This document shows, one piece after another, positions 25,351 to 33,430 of a stretch of 36,087 nt of DNA. The position numbers and the translations under genes are program-made. The stretch covers positions 1-36,087 of the forward strand of contig CALUQF010000003.1 of NCBI GenBank assembly GCA_944322835.1. Direction: 5' to 3'. The DNA comes from Candidatus Gastranaerophilales bacterium (GTDB lineage: Bacteria > Cyanobacteriota > Vampirovibrionia > Gastranaerophilales > Gastranaerophilaceae). Each line of letters opens with the position of its first letter. Position 1 is the first letter of the stretch. Under the pieces are notes generated by a model. That model was given only the letters and a program-made list of their open reading frames with translations, searched no databases and was not told the origin of the DNA.

Positions 25351-27027
25351 CTATTCTACAGAAGCTAAAAGAGCATTTATCTCGGATATTAAATCTTCAT
25401 TAGTAGTCTTTACAGCATTCACCAAAGCCTTTTTCAATAACGATTTAGCTTTATTCGGACTGTTAAAATCAATCATAATCTGTGCTGCTGATTTATAATT
25501 AATTGCAATTTCTTCCTTTGCATTTGTTTTTTCATAATTTTTCACAGCTTCAGCATAATATTTCAATGCTTTATCACCTTTCTTAAATTGAACACAAGCA
25601 TCAGCGGTATTGGATAATACATAACCTTTCATTGTACTGTCAGTTGTCTGTTCTATAAGTTTGCGTGCAACTTCATAATAATCAAAGGCGTTTTCGTTGT
25701 ATTTGTCCGTAAAAATATTTGCCATTCTTGTTAATGAATCAGACTGACCGATTAAATCATCGGATTTCCCTGCATATGAAATTGAAGTCATATAGTGATT
25801 TAGAGCCGGTTCTATTTCATTAACATCATCATAAATCTGTGCCATTGAATAGTGAGCTCTGGATTTTACATTAACATCGGTTGTGTATTGTAAAGACTTA
25901 TTATAACTGTTCAGAGCCTGTACAACATGATCATTATCATCATATATTTTACCGATTTCAAGACAAATTCTTGATTGGGTTTCATTATCTTTAAGCTCTT
26001 CAGCACGAACAAAAGCCTCTTTGAAAATTTTCATTGCTTTTTGCGGGTTATTTGAAAAGGCTTGTTTTTTTGCTTCTATGAACAATGATTTAAGCTTTGT
26101 ATCTTGTGGAACAATTGTAATATTTGGTTTTTTAGATATTGTTTCCTGTGCTTGGGTAAATTCTTCTTCGAGAGAAATTTCTTCCGGTTCAAACTCTATA
26201 ATCTCTTGCGAAGGTTCTTGCTGTGGTATTTGAGCGGCCTCAACTTCCTGCTGAACGGGTTGCTGCTCCTCAAGTTTTGACTGTTCCTGAGGTTTTGTTT
26301 TAGGATTATTTTCAGGAAATTTTACAAGGAAGCTCGGATTAACTTCATCTTCATTGTAACTGTAATTAATTTTTTGCAAAAATAAAGCATCCAGCCAGTT
26401 CTGAACGACTTTCGAATCTTTATTCAATGTTTCGGAAATGTATTTATCTAAAAGCGATGCTGCAATTTTTAAATTGCTCTGTATAAGGTTAACCTGCGGT
26501 TGGGGAGAACGAACCTGTTCATCCACAATTTGGAGATAATGATTAACCTGCTCTTCTACTTCCGGAGGAGTAGCAATCGCCTTTATTGTATTTCTGAAAT
26601 CTTTAAGAATTTGTGCAATATTAATTTTATTGCTTCTATGCTGCTGCGGTGCCGGCTGCGACTGCGGTGCCGGAGCTTGTCCTATTTGCTGATATCCTGC
26701 CTGTGCAGCTTGATATTGAATGGGATTGATCTGGTGGGGGGTGTATCTTATAGGAGGGGGTGTCTGAACCTGATATGTCTGGCGTTGAGGAGCAGCTGAA
26801 TAGGCATTATTTGCTGGAGAATAAATTGCCGGACGGGTATTAACAGCTGGTGATTGCTGCATATCTTCCGCCCTGCCGCGGGCAACAACATGTTGATTCT
26901 GGTGCTGTTGCTGCTGGTCTTGCGTGTTACCGTTATGACCGTCCTTGTCAGTACCGTCGCTGCCTGCGTTATAATTGCCTCGCTGCGGATAAGGGCGCGG
27001 GCGTACTGTGTTCATTGTGTTAAACAA
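25351..27027 (-). CDS. TPR-repeat protein with Gln/Pro-rich N-terminus
   Basis: 558 residues. Residues 1-~135 are low-complexity Q/P/N/Y-rich (DQQQQHQNQH, PAPQSQPAPQQHR). A short helical domain (~138-215) follows, then an acidic Gln/Glu linker (~235-305). Tetratricopeptide repeats occupy ~315-550 (SQSRICLEIGKIYDD-like helices, ALNSYNKSLQY, ALNHYMTSISYA, ALKYYAEAVKNYEK). TPRs usually scaffold protein complexes; no catalytic motif is present and no signal peptide is seen. The TTG at 27027 is favoured over ATG 27015 because GGAAGG is ten bases upstream of it. The gene diverges from coaBC across a 136-bp gap with a perfect dyad. Confidence 0.8.
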   Translation of the reverse strand: MFNTMNTVRPRPYPQRGNYNAGSDGTDKDGHNGNTQDQQQQHQNQHVVARGRAEDMQQSPAVNTRPAIYSPANNAYSAAPQRQTYQVQTPPPIRYTPHQINPIQYQAAQAGYQQIGQAPAPQSQPAPQQHRSNKINIAQILKDFRNTIKAIATPPEVEEQVNHYLQIVDEQVRSPQPQVNLIQSNLKIAASLLDKYISETLNKDSKVVQNWLDALFLQKINYSYNEDEVNPSFLVKFPENNPKTKPQEQSKLEEQQPVQQEVEAAQIPQQEPSQEIIEFEPEEISLEEEFTQAQETISKKPNITIVPQDTKLKSLFIEAKKQAFSNNPQKAMKIFKEAFVRAEELKDNETQSRICLEIGKIYDDNDHVVQALNSYNKSLQYTTDVNVKSRAHYSMAQIYDDVNEIEPALNHYMTSISYAGKSDDLIGQSDSLTRMANIFTDKYNENAFDYYEVARKLIEQTTDSTMKGYVLSNTADACVQFKKGDKALKYYAEAVKNYEKTNAKEEIAINYKSAAQIMIDFNSPNKAKSLLKKALVNAVKTTNEDLISEINALLASVE

Positions 27028-27046
27028 TATAAACCGTCCTTCCTTT

Positions 27047-27065
27047 AATAATATCGGATATTATT
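27047..27065. promoter_or_regulatory. Perfect dyad in the TPR-coaBC divergent gap
   Basis: AATAATATC-G-GATATTATT, 9-bp arms, 20-38 bp before the TPR start. It contains a TATTAT -10-like hexamer on the minus strand. It may be an operator or simply an AT-rich promoter core. Confidence 0.35.
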
Positions 27066-27163
27066 CAAGGTTCTTTACTGTTTTATTAAAATTTCATTTG
27101 TTTAGATGATATTTATTTAATGAACAACTTTAAGAAGTCATGTTTTTAGGTTAAAATGTATTT

Positions 27164-28426
27164 ATGCTAAAGGGTAAAAATATTTTAATCGGGATTACAG
27201 GCGGTATCGCAGCGTATAAAATATGCACGCTTATCAGGCTTTATAGGAAAGCAGAAGCCAATGTAAGAGTTGTATTAACACCAAATGCCTTAAATTTTGT
27301 TACAAAACTGACTCTGCAAACACTGTCCAACAACGAAGTCTATGTTGAAAATTTTGAAATCGATGAATACAAGCCCGAACATATTGCTCTTACAGAGGCT
27401 GACATTTTTGTAATTGCGCCGGCAAGCGCCAATACAATCTCTAAACTCGCTAACGGAATCTGCGACAATCTGCTTTTGTCAACAGCCTGTGCGTTTAATA
27501 ATCCGTTTCTGATTGTTCCTGCAATGAATACAAATATGTGGAACAACCCGCTTATCCAGGAAAATATAAACAAATTAAAAACCTCCGGATACCATATATT
27601 GGAGCCGGAAAGCGGTTATCTTGCCTGCGGTACCAACGGGTTAGGAAGAATGAGGGAAGTCGAAGAAATATTTGATAAAACTGTAGAGATTTTATCAGGC
27701 AGGCTCAAAGGTAAAAAGATATTGATAACAGCCGGCGGTACAAAAGAAAAAATTGATCCCGTCAGATACATCTCTAACTCGTCTTCCGGAAAAATGGGGC
27801 TTGCGCTCGCAGATGAAGCTTACGCCATGGGGGCAGAAGTAACACTTATTTCAACCTTTAAAACAGATAAAAAGTATAAAAATATCGTAACAGAATCCGC
27901 TTTAGAGATGGAAAAAGCCGTAAAAGAAAACCTCTCTGCCCAGGATTGTGTAATTATGGCCGCTGCAGTTGCTGATTACAGGGTTGAGAATTATTCAGAA
28001 CAAAAAATCAAAAAAGGGGTAAATGGAGGGGTAGGGGTAAATGAGGAGGTAAATGGAAGGGCAAATGATGAGCTTACTCTGAAGCTTATTAAGAACCCTG
28101 ATATATTGAAAGGAATATGTATTGCATTGCAGGAAAAACGTAAAACCCCTCCCCCTAACCCCCTCCCACACGGGGCGGGGGAACTTTGCCCGATTATTGT
28201 CGGATTTTGCGCAGAAAGCGAAAACTTGATTGAGAATGCTAAAATTAAGATTAAAAACAAAGGGTGTGATTACTTAATTGCAAACGATATTTCAAGGAAA
28301 GATATCGGATTCAACAGCGACGAGAATGAAGTTTACATTCTTGACAAAAACCTTAATATAAAACATATTGAAAAAGATACCAAACAAAATATAGCCAAAC
28401 GTATTTTGGAGGAGATTTTTGAATAA
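27164..28426 (+). CDS. coaBC: CoaBC, phosphopantothenoylcysteine synthetase/decarboxylase
   Basis: Catalyses two steps of coenzyme A synthesis: ligation of cysteine to 4'-phosphopantothenate and FMN-dependent decarboxylation. CoaC half (~1-180): GITGGIAAYK, EHIALTEAD (catalytic His), PAMNTNMWNNP and a Cys-containing substrate flap (YLACGTNGLGRM). CoaB half (~185-420): ISNSSSGKMGLALADEA and the AAVADYR motif with the KIKK lysines. Two stretches do not belong to the family: about residues 285-301 (V-N-G-G-V-G-V-N-E-E-V-N-G) and 327-342 (RKTPPPNPLPHGAGEL). The second is a GC-rich hairpin repeat read in frame. Both fall in the CoaB loop region before IVGFCAES, so activity may persist. It overlaps nif3 by eight bases. 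Confidence 0.95.
   Translation: MLKGKNILIGITGGIAAYKICTLIRLYRKAEANVRVVLTPNALNFVTKLTLQTLSNNEVYVENFEIDEYKPEHIALTEADIFVIAPASANTISKLANGICDNLLLSTACAFNNPFLIVPAMNTNMWNNPLIQENINKLKTSGYHILEPESGYLACGTNGLGRMREVEEIFDKTVEILSGRLKGKKILITAGGTKEKIDPVRYISNSSSGKMGLALADEAYAMGAEVTLISTFKTDKKYKNIVTESALEMEKAVKENLSAQDCVIMAAAVADYRVENYSEQKIKKGVNGGVGVNEEVNGRANDELTLKLIKNPDILKGICIALQEKRKTPPPNPLPHGAGELCPIIVGFCAESENLIENAKIKIKNKGCDYLIANDISRKDIGFNSDENEVYILDKNLNIKHIEKDTKQNIAKRILEEIFE
28017..28068 (+). repeat. Short tandem repeat within coaBC
   Basis: Three imperfect copies of a GGTAAATGGAGGG-type unit, read in frame as repeated VNG/VNE. It follows the conserved KIKKG of CoaB and precedes the conserved DELTLKLIKNPDIL. Confidence 0.65.
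28142..28190. repeat. GC-rich hairpin repeat inserted in coaBC
   Basis: CCCCTCCCCCTAACCCCCTC then CCACACGGGGCGGGGG forms a C-run/G-run hairpin like those of the intergenic repeats (families A and E). Here it is translated as KTPPPNPLPHGAGE. G+C is far above the flanking gene. Confidence 0.75.
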
Positions 28427-29081
28427 ATATGAAATTGTTAAAAAAATAGAGGATTTTGCACCGTTAGAAACGCAGGAAAGCTGGGATTCAAGCGGCTGGG
28501 GGGTAGATACGGAAGGAAGTGAAGTAAACAAAATCATGTTTGCTCTGACGGTTACCGACAACGTGGTTGAACAGGCGCGACAATCCGGATGTGATATGAT
28601 AATTTCGCATCATCCGCTGTTTTTTATTCCGTTTAAATACAAAGATATAAATATTTATTCCGCTCATACTAATCTCGATAGAGCGGAAGGCGGAACTACA
28701 GATACTCTGATTAAGGTTTTAGGTTTTAAAAAAAGCAGAAATGATGATTTTGCACGGATTGTGGAACTTGATGAACCGATTAGTGTAGAAGAATTGAGAG
28801 AAAAACTCTTAAAAATATCGCCAAATTTGAGATATGTGAATAATAAAGGCTTAACGCAAATAAAAACAATCGGGTTTTGTGCAGGCTCCGGTTCTGAATT
28901 TATTGATAAAACCGATGCATTTGTAACCGGCGATATAAAATTCCATACAGCACTGGACGCTAACACAGTTCTTTTTGATATAGGACATTTTGAGAGCGAA
29001 ATTTTTGCGCCAGGGCTTTTGATGGAAATTTGCGATGCGGGTGGGGTAATTGCTGATGAAAAGAGTCCTTTTATTTATTAG
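28419..29081 (+). CDS. NIF3/YbgI-family dinuclear metal protein
   Basis: Member of the widely conserved NIF3 (YbgI/YqfO, GCH I type 2-like) family with a two-metal centre of uncertain function. Metal-ligand motifs are visible: ISHHPLFF (His pair), SAHTNLDRAEGGTTDTL, FVTGDIKFHTALDA and DIGHFESE (His and Glu). At 220 residues it is shorter than the usual ~250-370 and lacks the PII-like insert of longer forms. The start is TTG at 28419 with GGAGGAGA just upstream inside coaBC, giving an overlap and coupling. Confidence 0.9.
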   Translation: MNKYEIVKKIEDFAPLETQESWDSSGWGVDTEGSEVNKIMFALTVTDNVVEQARQSGCDMIISHHPLFFIPFKYKDINIYSAHTNLDRAEGGTTDTLIKVLGFKKSRNDDFARIVELDEPISVEELREKLLKISPNLRYVNNKGLTQIKTIGFCAGSGSEFIDKTDAFVTGDIKFHTALDANTVLFDIGHFESEIFAPGLLMEICDAGGVIADEKSPFIY

Positions 29082-29604
29082 TATATTTTTCCTGTCTGCT
29101 TTAGCAGTGTTTGCTTATGAAACTATTATAATAAAGTTTCCTGATAAAGAATTGTGGGTTAAAGCGTATTATAAAAAAGTAAATAATGAGGCAATTCTCC
29201 AGTATGTTCCAAACGGCCAGAGCAGTAATAATTGGACAAGAACCGTTGTTGTTCACTCATATAACGGCTCAACTTATCCGATAAATATTTTTATGAATAA
29301 TAATCTGGCACGTATGAAAAAAATTAATCCGACCGGCCGATATAAGACATTAAGACTTACAGCCAATGATGCGATAGCCGGAAGATGTACGGATGATTAC
29401 GGTAATATAAAAGGGCAGTGCGAGTTTTTGAGGGTTACAAGGGGATATGAAGGGATTGTTACTATTCATTATATGAATAAAAACAAAGAAGATTTTATGG
29501 ATGAATATTCTAAATGGTACAACATAATTAAAAAAGCCCGCCTCTATAATAGCTACTATAGAGACGAGCGTACACTTGATAAAGCTGAGTATTTTGAATT
29601 GTAA
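29056..29604 (+). CDS. Secreted hypothetical protein
   Basis: 182 residues with a clear signal peptide (MKRVLLFISIFFLSALAVFA, cleavage before YE). It then has a beta-rich mature part with one Cys pair (GRCTDDYGNIKGQCEF, a six-to-ten-residue loop likely disulfide bonded) and many Tyr/Asn. No family recognised; export to the periplasm or surface is the only safe inference. ATG 29056 was chosen since GGTGGGG is nine bases upstream and the peptide then starts with a basic n-region. It overlaps nif3 by 26 bases. A 22-nt near-palindrome (29542-29563) lies near its 3' end. Confidence 0.75.
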   Translation: MKRVLLFISIFFLSALAVFAYETIIIKFPDKELWVKAYYKKVNNEAILQYVPNGQSSNNWTRTVVVHSYNGSTYPINIFMNNNLARMKKINPTGRYKTLRLTANDAIAGRCTDDYGNIKGQCEFLRVTRGYEGIVTIHYMNKNKEDFMDEYSKWYNIIKKARLYNSYYRDERTLDKAEYFEL

Positions 29605-29617
29605 AACTTGAAGAGTA

Positions 29618-30424
29618 TTAATATGTTATTTTATATCCTTCTGATATAACCCGAGCAGTACAAGCATACCCATTCCAGCTGATATTTCCATTTACTGGAC
29701 ATGTATTTTCCCAAGATCTTGTACCAGGGTCAAAAACTACAGAATCTAATCCACCTACAGGATATAGAATCCCATTCTCTCCAAGGTAAAAATAAAACAA
29801 ATCACGACCAATTACATTGGGAGCACTTGCACCGTTTACATCAATAACAACTGCAGCTGCTTGATTAAATAATGAACCGCCTTGATTTATAATATTTCTT
29901 CTTGTGGCTTCTGTCGGATTTTGATCTCTACAAGGAGCAATGAAAATAGCTGCTCCATTTTTCATTTCAATAACGTGATTTGTTCCAATACCCAAATTTG
30001 GGTCTCTTGCCATTACATTAATAACATCATCAGAAGATTCATCGTCACGTGTTCCATTTTCGTCCATCCCTGCGGGTAAAGGTTGCCCGGCGTAGTATTC
30101 TCGGATCATATCAGCCCCGTCTCCATCGTCTTCATGCGGAAGCCTTGAACCATTAATATGCATAAACCTTCCTATATTACCTGCAAAAGCTCTTCTATTA
30201 TCAACTTGGGCCCAGGCTTGCGTTTGAAACATATTATCAACCCCTTCACTTATAATCATATTTGTAAATGCATTTTCTAAATTTGAGATTGACACAGAAA
30301 GTTTAGCAGCATTGGCTTCATTTCTGCTGCTCATAACCAAAGCTGGCGCAGTGAGTGCAGCTACAACACCTATAATTCCAAGTGTAATCAATACTTCAGC
30401 CAACGTGAATCCAGATTTTTTCAT
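29618..30424 (-). CDS. Type IV pilin/pseudopilin-like prepilin (paralogue 1)
   Basis: 268 residues starting MKKSGFTLAEVLITLG: a class III/IV signal cut by prepilin peptidase between Gly and Phe, with Glu5 of the mature form and a hydrophobic N-terminal helix (IIGVVAALTAPALV). The globular part ends with two Cys in NTCPVNG..YACTARVISEGY, likely a disulfide-closed D-loop, and has VVIDVNGASAPNVIGRDLF shared with the paralogue at 30880-31725. ATG 30424 was chosen over an earlier in-frame start for TAGGAGAG upstream and the family N-terminus. The assembly machinery is not in the window. Confidence 0.9.
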   Translation of the reverse strand: MKKSGFTLAEVLITLGIIGVVAALTAPALVMSSRNEANAAKLSVSISNLENAFTNMIISEGVDNMFQTQAWAQVDNRRAFAGNIGRFMHINGSRLPHEDDGDGADMIREYYAGQPLPAGMDENGTRDDESSDDVINVMARDPNLGIGTNHVIEMKNGAAIFIAPCRDQNPTEATRRNIINQGGSLFNQAAAVVIDVNGASAPNVIGRDLFYFYLGENGILYPVGGLDSVVFDPGTRSWENTCPVNGNISWNGYACTARVISEGYKITY

Positions 30425-30443
30425 AAAAGCTCTCCTATAAAGT

Positions 30444-30475
30444 GTTACATTGAATGTAACATAATACATATTGTG
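30444..30475 (-). promoter_or_regulatory. Dyad element upstream of prepilin 1
   Basis: GTTACATT-G-AATGTAAC (30444-30460) overlaps GTAACATAATACATATTGTG (30456-30475). The reverse complement of the latter, CACAATATGTATTATGTTAC, is identical to the sequence before the plus-strand prepilin. It lies 20-51 bp before the start. Confidence 0.6.
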
Positions 30476-30647
30476 GTGCTACGCACGTAGGAGACTGGTC
30501 GACAGGCATTCTATCTAAAGACTACCAGATAATATTTGGCCTACTGACCTGTCTCAATGTACGCCCATGTAACTTAATACATATTGTGTTACATTAGGGG
30601 TAAATATTAGGGGTGGAATGCAGAGTGCAAGAGGGATGGAGGCTTAC
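30476..30647. other. Spacer with inverted segment and a third dyad copy
   Basis: A GAGACTGGTC / GACCTGTCTC inverted pair (~30492-30501, ~30547-30556) sits between two direct copies of an ATGTAAC(A/T)TAATACATAT-type sequence at 30455 and 30568. The second copy extends to a full GTAAC-N14-GTTAC dyad (30569-30592). No coding potential. Confidence 0.55.
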
Positions 30648-30771
30648 GCCCTCATCGGGTCATCCGGCCAGCTTCTGCAGTCTTAGGGAGAAGCAACAAG
30701 ATGCACTAAACTAGCGCGTTTTAGCCCTTCTCCCCATGTGGGAGAAGGTGGGCGGAGACCGGATGAGGGGT
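30648..30771. repeat. Long imperfect inverted repeat
   Basis: Left arm 30648-30693 (CCCTCATCGGGTCATCCGG ... GGGAGAAG) and right arm 30727-30771 (CTTCTCCCC ... GGATGAGGGG) are imperfect reverse complements around a 33-bp loop. The right arm itself contains CTTCTCCC/GGGAGAAG. Probably a MITE-like repeat, richer in G+C than its surroundings. Confidence 0.65.
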
Positions 30772-30787
30772 AAATTTTATTAAAAGC

Positions 30788-30817
30788 TTGAAGTTCGCAC
30801 TATATGTGTGTTATAAT
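30788..30817 (+). promoter_or_regulatory. Sigma70-type promoter of prepilin 2
   Basis: TTGAAG-N18-TATAAT, about 62 bp before the start of the plus-strand prepilin. This places the dyad at 30837-30860 in the 5' leader. Confidence 0.5.
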
Positions 30818-30836
30818 GAGATAAATTAATGTTAAT

Positions 30837-30860
30837 GTAACACAATATGTATTATGTTAC
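30837..30860 (+). promoter_or_regulatory. Dyad element in the leader of prepilin 2
   Basis: GTAACA-N12-TGTTAC, whose 20 bases CACAATATGTATTATGTTAC recur upstream of prepilin 1. It is followed by a GAGAGGATAATTT ribosome site and ATG. Operator or leader-RNA hairpin are both possible. Confidence 0.6.
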
Positions 30861-30879
30861 CTAAGAGAGAGGATAATTT

Positions 30880-31725
30880 ATGAAAAAAATCGGATTTACT
30901 TTGGCGGAAGTATTGATTACACTTGGAATTATAGGTGTTGTAGCAGCACTTACTGCGCCAGCTTTGGTTATGAGCAGCAGAAACCAGGCCAATGCTGCCA
31001 AATTGTCGGTTGCTGTTTCAAATCTCGAAAATGCTCTACAGAATATGTTGGTAACAGAAAATGTTGACACTTTATTCCAAACAAGAGCTTGGCAAAACGC
31101 AGGTAATCGTCCAGCATTTGCTGGTAATATTGGACAACATATGCGAATAAATGGCTATCGAGGAATTGCTGGTGAACAATCGGAGGCCGAGGCTGGAGGG
31201 GGAAATTTAGTTCGTCAATATTATGGGGCTAATAACCTTCCTAGTCGTATGACAGCTGATGGTGCTAAAGATATGACGGAGGCAGCTAACAATGATGTAA
31301 CAAATACTATGGGACGCGCACCTCAAGGCAATGCTGGGGTTAATCATATTATTGAAGCAAAAAATGGTGTAGTATACTTTTTCACTCCAAATGTTAACGT
31401 AAACCCTACACAAGCAGAAAAGGATAACATAATAGCACAAGGCGGAGCATTATTTAATGAAGCTGCTGATGTATATATCGATGTTAATGGTCAATCGGCG
31501 CCGAATACTTTAGGACGTGATATCTTTGCATTTTATCTTGGAGACGACGGAATAATGTATCCAATAGGTGGCCTTGATGTATCTATTTTAGATAACCACG
31601 GAAATACCGACATGTGGAATACTGCAGGAGCAGATAGTAACCGAAATTGCCGGGATGGTTCAATTAATCAGGGTTATGGCTGTACCGCGAGAGTAATTGC
31701 TGAAGGATATCAAATGAATTATTAA
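30880..31725 (+). CDS. Type IV pilin/pseudopilin-like prepilin (paralogue 2)
   Basis: 281 residues with MKKIGFTLAEVLITLG, the same prepilin-peptidase site and hydrophobic helix as paralogue 1. The alignment continues throughout: MSSRN(Q/E)ANAAKLSV, NLENA, INQGG/IAQGGALFN, IDVNGQSAPNTLGRD and the C-terminal YGCTARVIAEGYQMNY. The central region (~95-175) is the most divergent and probably forms the exposed face. Two Cys near the end match the likely D-loop disulfide. The start has GAGAGGA upstream, and the gene ends in a strong terminator. It is transcribed divergently from paralogue 1. Confidence 0.92.
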   Translation: MKKIGFTLAEVLITLGIIGVVAALTAPALVMSSRNQANAAKLSVAVSNLENALQNMLVTENVDTLFQTRAWQNAGNRPAFAGNIGQHMRINGYRGIAGEQSEAEAGGGNLVRQYYGANNLPSRMTADGAKDMTEAANNDVTNTMGRAPQGNAGVNHIIEAKNGVVYFFTPNVNVNPTQAEKDNIIAQGGALFNEAADVYIDVNGQSAPNTLGRDIFAFYLGDDGIMYPIGGLDVSILDNHGNTDMWNTAGADSNRNCRDGSINQGYGCTARVIAEGYQMNY

Positions 31726-31742
31726 TATATAGAAATTAATGC

Positions 31743-31784
31743 AATGAGATTGAATGGCTATCATTCAATCTCATTTTTTATTTA
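31743..31784 (+). terminator. Rho-independent terminator of prepilin 2
   Basis: AATGAGATTGAATG-N5-CATTCAATCTCATT followed by a T-rich tail (TTTTTATTT). It lies 18 bp past the stop. Confidence 0.92.
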
Positions 31785-31807
31785 ATAAATTTTTGAAAAC
31801 TCCAAAA

Positions 31808-32293
31808 AGTCAGGTAGGGTGGGCAAAGTCTCTTTATTATAGGTATTTTAAATTATTTTATGTATGGCGTGCCCACCGATTAATTTTTGATTTAAGTTTA
31901 TGGTGGGCACGCTGTACCAAGTTAAAACCAATTATTTGTAATTTAATGTAGCTTTGCCCACACTACCTAACTTCACTGCCAAAATATTCACACTTAATGT
32001 CTTCCATCTTATTCTCTCCTTTCTAAGCTAACTCATTAGGTATTGCATAAAGTCAGGTAGGGTGGGCAAAGTCTCTTTATTATAGGTATTTTAAATTATT
32101 TTATGTATGGCGTGCCCACCGATTAATTTTTGATTTAAGTTTATGGTGGGCACGCTGTACCAAGTTAAAACCAATTATTTGTAATTTAATGTAGCTTTGC
32201 CCACACTACCTGACTTCACTGCCAAAATATTCACACTTAATGTTTTCCATCTTATTCTCTCCTTTCTAAGCTAACTCATTAGGTATTGCATAA
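31808..32293. repeat. Tandem duplication of a 243-bp unit containing a MITE-like element
   Basis: Two head-to-tail units (31808-32050, 32051-32293) that differ at only two positions I could see. Each unit holds a 163-bp element (31809-31971, 32052-32214) with 20-bp terminal inverted repeats (GTCAGGTAGGGTGGGCAAAG / CTTTGCCCACACTACCTAAC) and inner arms GCGTGCCCACC / GGTGGGCACGC. Each also carries an 80-bp tail whose last 28 bp are the final codons and stop of the adjacent FkbM gene. AAAGT occurs at all three junctions, fitting microhomology-driven duplication. No transposase is encoded. Confidence 0.88.
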
Positions 32294-33408
32294 AGTACGG
32301 TTTCTGATGAAGTTTCAGAATAATGCCCAAGTCTGAATTTATAGTTTTCCAGATTTTCTTGTAAATAAAGCGGAATAGTAATTAAGTCTTTCCCTTCCTG
32401 ATGATAAATTGAAATTGCAAGTTGCGGACGGCATTTTTTTATTGTTTCAATTCCGCCTTGGAGGGCGGAAAGTTCTGCCCCTTCTATATCCATTTTGATG
32501 AAATCCGGTATAATGTTTTTATCATTACAAAAAGTATCTATAGTTGTAACATCTACTATTCGGCAATTCCATTCATCAGAATCTTTAGGAAGTGTTTTTT
32601 CTGTTATATCTTCTCCAAAAGAACACCAAGCAAAAGACTTATTTATATAGAAATTGATTTTTTGATTTTTAGCACCTAAAGCAAACGGAATAATTTCAAA
32701 CTTATCTTTAGGAAGAAATTGCTCAATATAAGGATTTCTTGTTATGTCGTATATTGCTTCAAATCCATATATTTTTTCAACATTAGGAAGAAGCTTATTA
32801 AAAGCAATAACATTGATTCCATCATATGCTCCTGCATCAAAAACCGTTTTTATAGCATTCTTATTTATTTTTTCCAAATATTGTTTTCTAAAAACACGAT
32901 TAGTTTTATATTTTTGTGCCACATTAGTATAATAATGATGTTTATAAAAATCCGGTTCCAAGATTTTGATTCTTGTTTTTACAATATTTTGAAACAACTC
33001 CTTGTCTTCTGTTTTGTCAAATATTTCGACCGCCTTATTGAACCTCTCATCATTGAAAGTACTTAAATTATTCCTATAATAATTACTAACAAATTCTGTC
33101 TGCTTAATAACCGGAATATCGTACAGATCTAAAATATTGATAGTAACATTTTGATCATTTGTTGTAGACATTAAAACTGTTACATCTTCTTGTTTTTTGT
33201 CAACAAATTCTTTTAAACTCCATACCGGAAAACCTTGAAAAGAGCCTTTTACATTATTATCAATAAATCCTAAAATTTTATTGTTTGGTTTTATATTTAA
33301 TAAGTCTTTTAAAATTTTTTCCCCTGTTATATTAGCACCAAATATTACTATATTTGTTTGGCTCGTAATTTTATCAAATAAATCTATATACAACTGCTTT
33401 TTTATCAT
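32266..33408 (-). CDS. FkbM-family methyltransferase with N-terminal Rossmann-like module
   Basis: 380 residues. Residues ~18-100 form a Rossmann-like module (VIFGANITGEKIL, ILGFIDNN, then VPV strand), related to modules in the next two genes. Residues ~186-335 are an FkbM SAM-dependent methyltransferase: motif I DAGAYDGIN (191-199), GFEAIYD, ALGAKNQKINFY, VDVTTIDTF and DFIKMDIEGAE (302-312). FkbM enzymes O-methylate sugars or polyketides; the glycosyltransferase neighbours point to glycan methylation. AGAGGGAAG precedes the ATG. The 3' end is duplicated in the tandem repeat downstream. Confidence 0.9.
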   Translation of the reverse strand: MIKKQLYIDLFDKITSQTNIVIFGANITGEKILKDLLNIKPNNKILGFIDNNVKGSFQGFPVWSLKEFVDKKQEDVTVLMSTTNDQNVTINILDLYDIPVIKQTEFVSNYYRNNLSTFNDERFNKAVEIFDKTEDKELFQNIVKTRIKILEPDFYKHHYYTNVAQKYKTNRVFRKQYLEKINKNAIKTVFDAGAYDGINVIAFNKLLPNVEKIYGFEAIYDITRNPYIEQFLPKDKFEIIPFALGAKNQKINFYINKSFAWCSFGEDITEKTLPKDSDEWNCRIVDVTTIDTFCNDKNIIPDFIKMDIEGAELSALQGGIETIKKCRPQLAISIYHQEGKDLITIPLYLQENLENYKFRLGHYSETSSETVLYAIPNELA

Positions 33409-33430
33409 AAACTTCCCTCTTTTAACCTAA

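Noticed and set aside
30444-30592. Integron attC or phase-variation inversion site
   Set aside because: GTTAC arms do not match attC core sites, and no integrase or invertase gene is in the window.
31754-31951. Plus-strand frame of 65 codons after prepilin 2
   Set aside because: Lies in the terminator and the MITE-like element; inverted repeats explain the open frame.
31808-32293. CRISPR array
   Set aside because: Only two long near-identical units without spacers; it is a tandem duplication.
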